DNA from: REEB95 sp035934235
GTDB taxonomy: Bacteria > Pseudomonadota > Alphaproteobacteria > ATCC43930 > CGMCC-115725
Assembly: GCA_035934235.1 (NCBI GenBank)
Contig: DASYYB010000027.1
Coordinates: forward strand, 1-64,000
Length of the DNA stretch: 64,000 nucleotides
Direction: 5' to 3'
Position numbers and translations under genes: made by a program. A model generated the notes under the pieces. The model was not told the DNA's origin, did no database searches, and saw nothing but the letters and a program-made list of their open reading frames with translations. Below are positions 18,392-25,812 of the stretch, in pieces. Each line of letters starts with the position of its first letter. The first letter of the stretch is position 1.

Positions 18392-19668
18392 GACAGGTTC
18401 TCCTCTTCATCTGGGGTCGAGAAAATACGCGTCTCGCCACGTTTCATTTCCAACCTGCGGCGCATGGTCCGTGCGCCTGGCGTACGCGCCGTACAATCGC
18501 GATTGCGCGCTGTGGAGACCCACGCCGCCTGGCGATCTCGGCTCGATGCTGCACCGACGAATGCCCATGGCGAATCCCTTCAGGCGATGAGCCGATCAGA
18601 CGCGGGACACGCGACAACCACTGGTGCGCTCGTTGCCCATCTGTTGCCATCGCCTGCTGTTGTCATAAGGCTGCGGGCGACCACTTATCCAGCGCGCGTC
18701 CGGTTTAATCCCTCTGCTTGATTCGTTGGCGCCGGCAAATCAATCGCGCAGCATTCGTAGTCAAAGGCGGCCGACGTTTGCGTCGCCGATTTCAACTTTT
18801 TCTCCGACACCGCCGCGCATGATTTGCGAATGCGCACGGGATATCGCGCCGCGGATTCCGACGGTCACTGAATTCGTCGTTCGATTGTTGCGGCCGTGAA
18901 TCAATCTTCGTCGCCGGCCTGCTTGGCGGTCGCGGGGCTTTCGTCAACGGCAGTCAACAACCCAACCACGAACGCGTTGGCATACCACCGAATGCGGCCG
19001 GATCAGGCCGAACGATTAGCGGTCACAAGTGTGTTACCACTTGGAGTAGCGCCAAACGGGAACTCCTCGGGATGGTGGTCAGTTGCTATAAGGAGTAAGT
19101 TAGAGAGCGTTGAAGGTCCAAACGGCGGGTGTTTGGCATCTCGGCAATGTGACTCATACCATCGGATGCAATTCACCGTATTTGGTCGATACGGACGCAT
19201 ACAACCGCGAGGCGACGGGTGTTGCCAGTTTGGCGATGCGGAGCATTTGATTTTTATCGCCCCTTCCGGCGGCCGCGATGTGTCCGCGTCCGGCCGGTGC
19301 GAGTGAAACGCAACAGCAGCGAAGTCCGGTCCGTCATATCGGGCCCAGGATTCGAAACAAATCGGCCGTTACGACGGATCAAACGGCCGTCGCAACTCTG
19401 CGTTGCACGCATGCCCTTTTCGGTGGATCGCCATCCCCCAAAGTATGAATATAATGGCGGATACGGCGGGGTCGCCGGTGCAGTTGACATACGTCAGTGT
19501 GAGGCGATGGAACTGTGCCCATGATACGAAAAATCCAAATCGAACTCGTCTGCGAAATAAATCGCATGAAGAGAGCGCGCGATGACTCGGAGGATTCCAA
19601 TTCGACCGTGATTGCATTTGGCGGCAATCGCCGAGCGATTGGATGGCGAGCATATAAAGGGGGGACAA
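18392..19668. other. About 1.3 kb without a convincing gene
   Basis: Short open frames exist in this stretch, but none combines a ribosome site with protein-like composition or any family I recognise. GC content is lower and more variable than in the neighbouring genes, and several frames stop repeatedly. It separates the small minus-strand gene pair from the LuxR-type regulator. It may hold the regulator's promoter or decayed genes. Confidence 0.5.
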
Positions 19669-19791
19669 ATGGGACCGGCAGCGGCTTTTGAAAAGCAGTC
19701 GAGCTTCAACGCGCTGACGCGTGAAGCCGGAGGAGCACGGTGTTGGAAAGTAATCGAGCGGAACCTGAGCGTGATATCGAAGTCGCCGTAA
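19669..19791 (+). CDS. Possible 40-residue leader ORF overlapping the LuxR-type gene
   Basis: ATG 19669 follows a near-ideal GGGGGGAC ribosome site (19659-19666, spacing about 3-5). The frame encodes MGPAAAFEKQSSFNALTREA and then a basic C-terminal half, ending at TAA 19789-19791. It overlaps the first 50 bases of the downstream regulator in another frame, so it could couple or tune that gene's translation. No homology is recognised. The ribosome site is the main evidence. Confidence 0.3.
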   Translation: MGPAAAFEKQSSFNALTREAGGARCWKVIERNLSVISKSP

Positions 19792-20507
19792 TTACCGAGC
19801 ACACGCTGACGCGGGAAGGTATCAGGTCCTTCTTCGCGGGTTCGAGATACAAGATACGGCATGAGGTGAGTTCAATCAGCAAGGCCATCGAGTTGGCCGA
19901 CGAGCATTGCGACTTGATCTTTATTGGCTCGCGGCTCGATGAAGAGATGGTTCTGCCAATAAAAGCGTTACGGCAGGTTTATCCGCACAGCCGCATCGTC
20001 TTCTATGCGCAAAGGGTGCAACTGGCGCGCAGTTTGTTGATCGACAGTTTCGGCGCGAATCTGGATGGATGCCTTTTGTCCGACTCCTCGCTCGAGGTGC
20101 TGCGCCAATCCCTCGACTTGGTCATGATGGGTGAAAACGTCTTCCCGTTTAGCCTGCTGCTCACGACCTTTCCGAGCGAAGGCGACGTCGCCGAAGGCAC
20201 GCATGCATCCAATGGTCCCATGTTCTCGGATCGCGAGCGGCAAGTGCTCAACTTCCTCGGCGATGGGCGCTCGAACAAGTTCATCGCCCGCGAGCTTCAG
20301 CTCTCGGAGGCGACGATCAAGGTCCATATTAAAACGCTGCTTCGGAAAATCGGCTGCACCAATCGGACACAAGCGGCCATTTGGGTCACCCGGCAAGGCA
20401 CGATGTGGTCGGGGGAGGAAGAGGAGCACCGTGATCGCATCGGCGACACCGCGGTCACGCTGCTTTTCCTCCTCAGCGTTGCTACCAGTTTCGTGCCGGT
20501 GTCTTGA
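19740..20507 (+). CDS. LuxR-family response-regulator-like protein with degenerate receiver
   Basis: A 255-residue protein starts at GTG 19740, with GGAGGA 5 bases upstream. Residues 10-140 resemble a CheY-like receiver, but the acidic pair is replaced (AVITEHTLTREG) and the usual phosphoacceptor Asp is Gly (CDLIFIG), so classical phosphorylation is unlikely. The C-terminal LuxR helix-turn-helix is intact (FSDRERQVLNFLGDGRSNKF, QLSEATIKVHIKTLLRKIGC, NRTQAAIW). It resembles the second regulator at 23574, and both end the HTH with NRTQAAIW. It is probably a DNA-binding regulator responding to something other than a kinase. The last codons overlap the convergent thioredoxin gene by 26 bases. Confidence 0.8.
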   Translation: MLESNRAEPERDIEVAVITEHTLTREGIRSFFAGSRYKIRHEVSSISKAIELADEHCDLIFIGSRLDEEMVLPIKALRQVYPHSRIVFYAQRVQLARSLLIDSFGANLDGCLLSDSSLEVLRQSLDLVMMGENVFPFSLLLTTFPSEGDVAEGTHASNGPMFSDRERQVLNFLGDGRSNKFIARELQLSEATIKVHIKTLLRKIGCTNRTQAAIWVTRQGTMWSGEEEEHRDRIGDTAVTLLFLLSVATSFVPVS

Positions 20508-21087
20508 CCGGCGCTTCCGTGAGGTAATAGTCGATCAAAGCGTGACCGGCCTGTGAATCCCAGGGCGCCGCGCCCGCCAGAATGCCGCGTGCGTGTCCGG
20601 CACGGTCGATGATGAACGACGTTGGAACCGCGCTGATTGCACAATTGTGCAAATCCTGCCCCGTCGGATCGAGATAAACGCCAAGATTCCGCAGCCCGTG
20701 CGAGGCGAGAAAATCGCTCACCGCCTGAACCCTGCGGGCATCGGTGCAGACGGCAAGCACGGCGAAGCTGGAATCCGAAAAATGCGTTTGCAGGCGATCG
20801 AGGTCGGGCATTTCGGCAAGGCAAGGCGCGCACCACGTCGCCCAGAAATTCAAAAGCACGATCCGTCCAGCCATGTCGGAGAGATTGCGCCGCTTGCCGG
20901 TGACATCCTCGATCACGATGGGCGGCAGGATTTGCGGCCGGTCAAACGGGTAATAATCGCCGATATAACCGGTCAGTGATGGCACCGTCCCGGTAAGGTG
21001 TGCCGCGCGGACCGAGCCGGATCCGGCGGCGACCACGGCGGCCGCGCCGATCGTCATCGCCGCACGGCGCGTTATCGGATCGTCCAT
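20482..21087 (-). CDS. TlpA-like thiol-disulfide oxidoreductase (exported)
   Basis: The 201-residue protein has a Tat-like signal (ITRRAAMTIGAAAVVAAG) and a thioredoxin/redoxin domain with the WATWCAPC active site (about residue 84) and the cis-Pro region AVPTSFIID. The domain order and length fit the periplasmic TlpA/ResA group, which reduces or delivers reducing power to exported cysteines, for example in cytochrome c maturation. The substrate is unknown. It stands alone on the minus strand, divergent from the lipoprotein gene at 21206. Confidence 0.85.
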   Translation of the reverse strand: MDDPITRRAAMTIGAAAVVAAGSGSVRAAHLTGTVPSLTGYIGDYYPFDRPQILPPIVIEDVTGKRRNLSDMAGRIVLLNFWATWCAPCLAEMPDLDRLQTHFSDSSFAVLAVCTDARRVQAVSDFLASHGLRNLGVYLDPTGQDLHNCAISAVPTSFIIDRAGHARGILAGAAPWDSQAGHALIDYYLTEAPVKTPARNW

Positions 21088-21205
21088 CGTGACTCCCGGA
21101 CTGCTTTGTCAATCGGCGCAACGACGGCACCCTGGGTCGCTGTCCACGCTGGCCGACCGTGTGCGGCTTTACACGAACCGCCGGCGCACTTTATGACGGT
21201 AATGC

Positions 21206-21745
21206 ATGCTGTCGAAATGGACGGCCGTTGTCGCATTGGTTGCGGTTGGCGTCGCCGGTTCGGGTTGTACATCGGCGTCGACACCGGTCGCATATCAGGA
21301 TCCCGTCCCGTACTGCGCCGCGGTTGGGTCGATTGACCATCCGGATGGGCGGTACGACGGACCGGCCTCCCCCGAATGGATAGCCGATGCGGTAACGCGA
21401 GCTTTGCACCTGGGTCCTGCGGTCACGGCCAAAATGGCCTTGCCGGTCGCTTGGCGTTGCGTTGATGGATCGGTTGCGGCTTGCAGCTTCGGGCTCGGCA
21501 TGCCGTGTGACGCAAAAGCCGACGACACGAGCCACGTGCCGACGAAGGACATCCTGGATTTTTGTCGAGCGTTCCCCGAGGTCGACCAACCGTTGCCAAG
21601 CATGAGCGGACCTCCCTCGATCTACGCGTGGGGTTGCCGCGCCGGATGGCCGCATATCATCGGCCTGCGGGGCGACATCGATACCGAGGGATATCCCCGG
21701 CGCTATTGGCTGCGGGTCACTCCGGGTCCGTCGTTTTCTGCATAG
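21206..21745 (+). CDS. Hypothetical lipoprotein, 179 residues
   Basis: The protein has a typical lipoprotein signal (VVALVAVGVAGSGC-T) followed by a Cys-containing soluble domain of about 155 residues (e.g. YCAAVGSIDHPDGRYDGPAS, VAWRCVDGSVAACSFGLGMP, PSIYAWGCRAGWPHIIGL). Seven Cys after the lipid Cys suggest disulfides, which fits the periplasmic thioredoxin encoded divergently next door. I do not recognise the family. The 3' end overlaps the convergent 122-residue gene by about 43 bases. Confidence 0.6.
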   Translation: MLSKWTAVVALVAVGVAGSGCTSASTPVAYQDPVPYCAAVGSIDHPDGRYDGPASPEWIADAVTRALHLGPAVTAKMALPVAWRCVDGSVAACSFGLGMPCDAKADDTSHVPTKDILDFCRAFPEVDQPLPSMSGPPSIYAWGCRAGWPHIIGLRGDIDTEGYPRRYWLRVTPGPSFSA

Positions 21746-22071
21746 CTTGATCTGGCGCCGCACAACGTGTCGAACTGCGGCGGCAGCCGTAAGCCCGCGC
21801 GCCGTGCCACCTGTTCGAGCGTGTCGCCGACGTGAACCGCGCTGCTGCGGCCGTCCATGCAGAAATAGTGGCGGCCGTGAAGGACACCGAGCATAAGCCT
21901 GGAATGTTTCTCGTCCGAGAGCCGCGCCTCGAAGTAATCGCAGAAGAGGTCGCTTGCGCGGCAGATCGACTGCCAGTGTCCGACATAGGTCATCACGACC
22001 GCGATTTCGCGAACCAGCTCGATGTCCGCCGCTGTCAGGCCGTTCGCTGGCAGAGTGAGGTCTCTAGGCAT
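21703..22071 (-). CDS. Hypothetical protein, 122 residues
   Basis: A small soluble, mostly alpha-helical protein (e.g. IELVREIAVVMTYVGHWQSI, VHVGDTLEQVARRAGLRLPP). The segment GHWQSICRASDLFCDYFEAR carries Cys and aromatic residues. There is no signal peptide or known domain. Its start overlaps the stop of the 103-residue gene by 8 bases, so the two are probably translationally coupled. A weak GGAGC site precedes ATG 22071. Confidence 0.5.
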   Translation of the reverse strand: MPRDLTLPANGLTAADIELVREIAVVMTYVGHWQSICRASDLFCDYFEARLSDEKHSRLMLGVLHGRHYFCMDGRSSAVHVGDTLEQVARRAGLRLPPQFDTLCGARSSYAENDGPGVTRSQ

Positions 22072-22375
22072 GGCGGTTCAAGCTCCGCCTTTGCAACATT
22101 GGCGCTGCCGGCAACTCGGCGCGGAAGCATGCGCCGACGGCGAGTTGCGGTGCCAGGTAAAGCGCCAAGGCGGCAACCTCGTCATCGCACAGCAGCTCGG
22201 CGAAGACGCTCACCAGCGCGAAATAATCTCGGTCCGTCGCCATTCGCCGGCGGTTGACGTTGGCGATCAGCGTGCGAAATAGGGTGGAAGCCACGAGGCG
22301 CGAGCCGTTGATCGGATCGGCCACAGCCCCCGATCGACCGTTCTGGTCGGCCGCAAATCGGGATTGGACGCGCAT
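22064..22375 (-). CDS. Hypothetical protein, 103 residues
   Basis: ATG 22375 follows a strong GGGGAGG site. The protein contains a helical segment rich in Leu/Ala (FALVSVFAELLCDDEVAALA) and a basic C-terminus. I do not recognise the family. It is the first gene of a two-gene minus-strand unit with the 122-residue protein. Confidence 0.5.
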   Translation of the reverse strand: MRVQSRFAADQNGRSGAVADPINGSRLVASTLFRTLIANVNRRRMATDRDYFALVSVFAELLCDDEVAALALYLAPQLAVGACFRAELPAAPMLQRRSLNRHA

Positions 22376-22643
22376 GGCTCAGCCTCCCCTGCCTGGCTTG
22401 GTCGCTGACACATGACACGGAGCAAAAAGCAGGCCAAAAGCGCGCAACAATCTGACACGGGCGATCCGACGCTCGGTGTAGTGCGCGTGCGGTCGCCGTA
22501 CATGACGACAAATGCGCGCAGCCTGTCGGCGATGATCGAAGGAACGCGATGAATCCCGCCTGACCGGTCGAAAGACTTTTCGCGCGCGCATCCGAATTTC
22601 GATCGACGAAGCGTACGGACGCCTCTCGTGCGAAGGTGGAAAC

Positions 22644-22661
22644 TGTCACCGTCGCGTGACA
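22644..22661. promoter_or_regulatory. Inverted repeat TGTCAC-N6-GTGACA, candidate activator site
   Basis: Perfect 6-base arms are separated by 6 bases. It lies about 135 bases upstream of the sigma-54-like promoter at 22791, a normal distance for an enhancer-binding protein. The same TGTCAC core is repeated upstream of the second sigma-54 promoter (24413-24438). Assignment to the activator at 29843 is inference. Confidence 0.45.
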
Positions 22662-22790
22662 TCGATGTTCCAGATTCGAGACAGGCTCACTCCGGATGAT
22701 CTGTTTGGCTGAGCCGTCGCAGTGCTTTCGGCGAAAAAGAATCCTGATTCGCGGCCACGAATTTTCCACAGTCGCGCCGTCGACGGAAAT

Positions 22791-22805
22791 TGGCACGCGA
22801 TGTGC
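22791..22805 (+). promoter_or_regulatory. Sigma-54-type promoter (-24/-12), upstream of 22870 gene
   Basis: The sequence TGGCACG-CGAT-GTGC matches the sigma-54 consensus TGGCACG-N4-TTGC with one mismatch. It lies 65 bases before ATG 22870. The GG (-24) and GC (-12) dinucleotides have the required spacing. Confidence 0.6.
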
Positions 22806-22869
22806 GTAGTCGACTGCGAGGGCCCTTGCGCACGCGGGCGTAGGCCTAAACGACATCAACGGTAAGGTT

Positions 22870-23556
22870 ATGGCTTCTCTCGGTTGCCAGATCGCATCGG
22901 CCCCAACCCGGCGTTGGCCCCCGGCTCACGCTTGGTCACGCCGTGCCAGCCTGGCGGCGATGTCGCTCGTTGCCGGGCTGGCCGGCGCGCTGGGAATGGT
23001 GGCGGTTGCCGCCGCTGCGCCGCGCACGGATACGGGCGGTGTATCGGGCGTTGTTGTCGGCGCGCCAATTCAAATCGCGGCCGCATACGGCCTTGGTCCG
23101 AGCGTCAGTCACGACGAAATGGCCGCGCCAGCAGGCTCCGGCCTGATCAACCTCATCGAGGCGTTGACCAAGGTGCTGCCAACCGCCGGGCCAGGCGCAA
23201 GGATCAATCCGGTGGGCGGTGAGATCGTCGGCGATCGGATTCTGGCAAGCGACGCCGCGGAAGGCGCCAACACGTCACTCCGTTATCTGTGTCCGGACCG
23301 GCTTTATCGGAGCGATAACGCCTGGAGCAACCACGTCAACGCCAACTGCGAGAACGGGGCCGCCGACATCTTGCCGCGAGACACGGTGCCGACCCTCGTA
23401 TTCGCCAAGCTCGGCCCGGTTCCGCCGTCGTCGCCGCCACCGGGCGGTTCGCCGATTCCGCTGCCGTGCGGCGGAACGGCGCTTTCGTTTTACACGAGTT
23501 CGGTCACGAACTCGGTCTCGAGCAATACGCGGGTTTCGAACACCACGATTCACTGA
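22870..23556 (+). CDS. Secreted protein of unknown function at head of amyloid-like cluster
   Basis: The 228-residue protein has a long basic N-region and a clear signal sequence (SLAAMSLVAGLAGALGMVAV, cleavage near AAA). The mature part has no domain I recognise. It holds a Cys-containing central region (LRYLCPDRLYRSDNAW) and a Pro-rich stretch (VPPSSPPPGGSPIPLPCGG). The Ser/Thr/Asn-rich end (SVTNSVSSNTRVSNTTIH) resembles the polar beta-prone C-termini of the other small exported proteins downstream. GGTAAGG precedes the ATG. It follows a sigma-54-like promoter and lies 17 bases before the second LuxR-type gene, so the two are probably one operon. It could be a fibre component or adhesin. 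Confidence 0.6.
   Translation: MASLGCQIASAPTRRWPPAHAWSRRASLAAMSLVAGLAGALGMVAVAAAAPRTDTGGVSGVVVGAPIQIAAAYGLGPSVSHDEMAAPAGSGLINLIEALTKVLPTAGPGARINPVGGEIVGDRILASDAAEGANTSLRYLCPDRLYRSDNAWSNHVNANCENGAADILPRDTVPTLVFAKLGPVPPSSPPPGGSPIPLPCGGTALSFYTSSVTNSVSSNTRVSNTTIH
23495..23514. repeat. Inverted repeat with 8-base arms and GTCA loop
   Basis: Arms CGAGTTCG and CGAACTCG flank GTCA inside the 3' end of the secreted-protein gene. It could form a hairpin in the mRNA ahead of the LuxR-type gene, or act as an operator. Another 20-base inverted repeat with the same GTCA centre occurs at 27644-27663. Confidence 0.4.
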
Positions 23557-23573
23557 CGCGAGGTGATGCGAAA

Positions 23574-24308
23574 ATGCTTGCGGTACGCGGGAGTGAGCAA
23601 ATGTCGCTACGGCGATCGACGATTAGTCCAGTGCCCATCGCATCTCCGCGTCCGACGCGGGTGGCGGTGATCTCGCCGGCGCCACTCGAGCGCGAGGGCT
23701 TGAAGCTCGTGCTCGCCGATGCAGGCTTCGTCGTCACGATCGAAGCGGCCGATCTTGCGGCCATTGCGCCGGTGCTTTCGGACGACGCCATGCCCGAGCT
23801 CTTCGTGATCGACGTGCCAGCCGACAGCAATCCCGACCAATGGCGCGGACAACTCGGCACGTTGCGGCAACGGTTTGCGCGCGCGCGGATCGTCCTGCTA
23901 TCGAGTCGGTTGACGCCCGATTGGTGGCTGATCTGCTCGCAAATGGATCTCGACGGCTATCTCTCGAAGATCAGCCGGCCTCAAGTGTTTAAGCGGCAGC
24001 TCGATCTGATTCTCGCCGGCGAGCGCATATTTCCCTTCGAGATGTTCCAGGAATCGACCGCGGCGAAGACCATGTCGACGGTGACCGAGCGCCGCGCTGT
24101 CACGCTGTCACAGCTCGACGAGCAGATCCTGCGTCACCTTTTGGCCGGACACTCCAACCGGACAATCGCGGCGCAGTTGCGGGTGACAGAGTCGACCATC
24201 AAGGCGCGGATGAAGTTCGTCTTCCAAAGGATTCACGCCAGTAACCGCACCCAGGCCGCGATCTGGGCATTGAAGCACGGCGTGAAGCCGATCACCGACG
24301 TCGTCTGA
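23574..24308 (+). CDS. LuxR-family regulator with degenerate receiver, in amyloid-like cluster
   Basis: A 244-residue protein starts at ATG 23574, with GAGGTG 8 bases upstream. The N-terminal receiver-like domain starts TRVAVISPAPLEREGLKLVL; the acidic pair is missing although an Asp remains at the phosphoacceptor position (ELFVIDVPAD). The C-terminal LuxR HTH reads LSQLDEQILRHLLAGHSNRT, RVTESTIKARMKFVFQRIHA, NRTQAAIWALK. It is a paralogue of the regulator at 19740. Its position between the secreted protein and the repeat-protein operon suggests it controls this locus. An open frame continues upstream of the start, but the ribosome site favours 23574. Confidence 0.82.
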   Translation: MLAVRGSEQMSLRRSTISPVPIASPRPTRVAVISPAPLEREGLKLVLADAGFVVTIEAADLAAIAPVLSDDAMPELFVIDVPADSNPDQWRGQLGTLRQRFARARIVLLSSRLTPDWWLICSQMDLDGYLSKISRPQVFKRQLDLILAGERIFPFEMFQESTAAKTMSTVTERRAVTLSQLDEQILRHLLAGHSNRTIAAQLRVTESTIKARMKFVFQRIHASNRTQAAIWALKHGVKPITDVV

Positions 24309-24311
24309 ATT

Positions 24312-24332
24312 TTTGCGCCGCATTCTGGCGCA
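24312..24332. terminator. Hairpin after the second LuxR-type gene
   Basis: Arms TTGCGCC and GGCGCAA (7 pairs) enclose a 7-base loop, four bases after the stop codon. A T run precedes rather than follows the stem, so it is at best a weak terminator for the plus strand. Confidence 0.4.
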
Positions 24333-24365
24333 ACCATCCGTCGAAAATTCCTGTCTGACCCGGTG

Positions 24366-24387
24366 ACCGATTGCGCGCGCAATCGGT
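24366..24387. promoter_or_regulatory. 22-base perfect palindrome, candidate operator
   Basis: The arms ACCGATTGCGC and GCGCAATCGGT are exactly complementary with no spacer. It lies about 150 bases upstream of the sigma-54 promoter at 24534, within enhancer range, and 267 bases before the repeat-protein gene. A perfect dyad of this length is unlikely by chance in a 345-base spacer. It could bind either LuxR-type regulator or the sigma-54 activator. Confidence 0.5.
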
Positions 24388-24412
24388 GCGCCGAATTGCA
24401 TCGGCGGTCTGG

Positions 24413-24438
24413 TGTCACGGTGTCACACCGCATGTCAC
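24413..24438. promoter_or_regulatory. Three TGTCAC repeats and a 13-base palindrome
   Basis: TGTCAC occurs at 24413-24418, 24421-24426 and 24433-24438. The middle copy is the heart of the palindrome CGGTGTCACACCG (24418-24430). The motif is shared with the inverted repeat at 22644-22661. It lies about 100 bases before the -24 element, so it is a plausible upstream activating sequence. Confidence 0.45.
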
Positions 24439-24533
24439 ACGCGTCTCAACGCTGGAACACGTTTCGCGTCTCGCCGCGGCGCGGCGTGTGCCGAACGCCG
24501 CAGAAATCCATCGCTTCTTGCCGTCATCGGGCG

Positions 24534-24548
24534 TGGCACGCGTCTTGC
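24534..24548 (+). promoter_or_regulatory. Sigma-54 promoter of the repeat-protein operon
   Basis: TGGCACG-CGTC-TTGC is an exact match to the sigma-54 consensus TGGCACG-N4-TTGC, on the coding strand 105 bases before ATG 24654. A sigma-54-dependent activator gene lies 5 kb downstream (29843). Confidence 0.75.
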
Positions 24549-24653
24549 GATTGAGATCGTGCCGGAAGGACTCCCGGGGCGCGACACCACGCGAGATTCG
24601 ACGGCTTTTTTGGTCGGTCGCTAGACCGAAACCCTAACGCAAGGAGATCAGTA

Positions 24654-25352
24654 ATGAAGAAGCATCTTCTGGTTGCGGCTTCGGCCCTTCTCGTGGGTCT
24701 GAGCTTCGGTAGTTACGCATACGCACATGATGGCGAAGGCGACGGCGGCGACAACTCGTTCCTGAATGCCAGCACCGCGGTTGCGGCGACGGTCCAGGCG
24801 GGTGAAGTCGAAGACAATTTCGCCAAAGGCACCGTTGGCAGCAATGACACCGGCACCATCGGCGGCACGGGCCTCATCAACGTGCAGCAGAACAATGGCG
24901 CGAACAGCCAGCTTCAGGACGCCAACACGCTCGGCGCGGTCCTGGATAGCTGCGGCTGCTCCACCAACACTGCTGACATCACTGCCAACACCGCGCTCGC
25001 GGTGAGCGTGCAGGTCGGCTCGGTTGAAGACAACAAGTCGATCGGTGCAGAGGCGAAGGTGAAGTCGGGCAGCGAGAAGGACACGGCTAGCGTCGAAGCC
25101 TCAGGCTCCGAGAAGGGCGGCGGCCATCATGACGAGTATGGTAGCGGCGGCGGCCACTCCGAGGAGTTCTCGTTCGAGGGTGAGTTCTCGCACGAGAAGA
25201 CCTGGAGCGAGGCCTCGGCTCCGGTTGGTTCGACCAACTTCATCGCCGGCGTTTCCGGCACTGGTCTGATCAACGTCAGCCAGAACAACGGCAACAACTC
25301 GCTGTTGCAGTCGTCCAACACGGTCGCGGCGGTCATCCACAGCGGCAAGTAA
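24654..25352 (+). CDS. Secreted two-repeat protein, candidate amyloid fibre subunit
   Basis: The 232-residue exported protein has a signal peptide (MKKHLLVAASALLVGLSFGS, cleavage near AYA-H). Two imperfect repeats follow. The first (about residues 38-97) has VQAGEVEDN and then TGLINVQQNNGANSQLQ. The second (about 112-228) has VQVGSVEDN and then TGLINVSQNNGNNSLLQ, with an inserted Gly/His/Glu/Ser-rich linker (about 135-190). Repeats rich in N, Q, V, G with N-x-G-x-N-S-x-L-Q patterns are typical of curli- and Fap-type functional amyloids. Two Cys lie in SCGC (99-102). AAGGAG precedes the ATG. With the C39 peptidase and beta-barrel genes downstream it fits a FapB/FapC-like role, but the sequence is not obviously a FapC orthologue. 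Confidence 0.65.
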   Translation: MKKHLLVAASALLVGLSFGSYAYAHDGEGDGGDNSFLNASTAVAATVQAGEVEDNFAKGTVGSNDTGTIGGTGLINVQQNNGANSQLQDANTLGAVLDSCGCSTNTADITANTALAVSVQVGSVEDNKSIGAEAKVKSGSEKDTASVEASGSEKGGGHHDEYGSGGGHSEEFSFEGEFSHEKTWSEASAPVGSTNFIAGVSGTGLINVSQNNGNNSLLQSSNTVAAVIHSGK

Positions 25353-25372
25353 CGGCTTGACTTGAATGGTGC

Positions 25373-25400
25373 GTCCCCAGGGTTCCCCGACCCTGGGGAC
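25373..25400 (+). terminator. Strong intra-operon hairpin without T tract
   Basis: An 11-base perfect stem (GTCCCCAGGGT / ACCCTGGGGAC) with a 6-base loop lies 20 bases after the repeat-protein stop and 37 bases before the next ATG. No T run follows. Such stems after abundant structural genes often stabilise the upstream message or partly attenuate transcription, giving more major subunit than downstream products. Confidence 0.55.
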
Positions 25401-25436
25401 CACGTTCAAGAAAGTTCGAATAAGGAGAGAAGACCC

Positions 25437-25781
25437 ATGAAGACGGTCCAAGCGGTTTCTTCTTTCGTGCTGGCGGCGGTTCTGGTGGCGGCAAGCTTCA
25501 CGACGGTCCCGGTGCGGGCCGAGGAACTCGGTTCAATTCTCGGCAACGGCCAGAGCGTCGGCGCCAACGATCTCGCGGCGCAACGCGGCGGCACGGCCGG
25601 CGATCAAGCGATCGACGCCAGCCAGCTTGCCACGGTGAACGGCGTCAACATCGGCGCCAACATGAGCTCGAACAGTTTCGGCGGCTTCGGCAATGCCACG
25701 GGTATCGCGACGGCGGTGCAGAACACCGGCAACAACGTGGCAGTTCAGACTGAGATCGTAGTCAACATCAGCCTGCACTGA
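25437..25781 (+). CDS. Small exported protein with LxxQRGG motif
   Basis: A 114-residue protein starts at ATG 25437, with AAGGAG upstream. The signal peptide (FVLAAVLVAASFTTVPVRA-E) is followed by a short segment containing NDLAAQRGG (GG at 51-52). The remainder is Asn/Gly/Val-rich and beta-prone (VNGVNIGANMSSNSFGGFGN, VQNTGNNVAVQTEIVVNISL). The L-x-x-Q-R-G-G motif recurs in two other proteins of this cluster and resembles a double-glycine processing site. A C39 peptidase is encoded immediately downstream. It is probably a minor fibre subunit or nucleator; no family is recognised. Confidence 0.6.
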   Translation: MKTVQAVSSFVLAAVLVAASFTTVPVRAEELGSILGNGQSVGANDLAAQRGGTAGDQAIDASQLATVNGVNIGANMSSNSFGGFGNATGIATAVQNTGNNVAVQTEIVVNISLH

Positions 25782-25812
25782 AAACGGTGCTGGAGATAAA
25801 CGCGCGGAGACG

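Larger units (their letters stand above)
22376..22869. promoter_or_regulatory. Intergenic region upstream of the amyloid-like cluster
   Basis: No convincing gene lies in these 494 bases. The region carries an inverted repeat (22644-22661) and a sigma-54-type promoter (22791-22805), both listed separately, and lies between the divergent 103-residue gene and the first secreted gene of the cluster. Confidence 0.6.

Noticed and set aside
18464..19306. Several 60-136-codon frames between the small gene pair and the LuxR-type gene
   Set aside because: No ribosome sites, non-protein-like composition and no recognisable motifs.
23466..23573. A zincin-like motif HEFGHELGLEQ in an alternative frame
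   Set aside because: It lies in a frame that is closed by a stop about 150 bases upstream and overlaps the end of the 228-residue secreted protein. The underlying DNA is an inverted repeat that produces the pattern. A frameshift in the secreted gene is possible but not needed.
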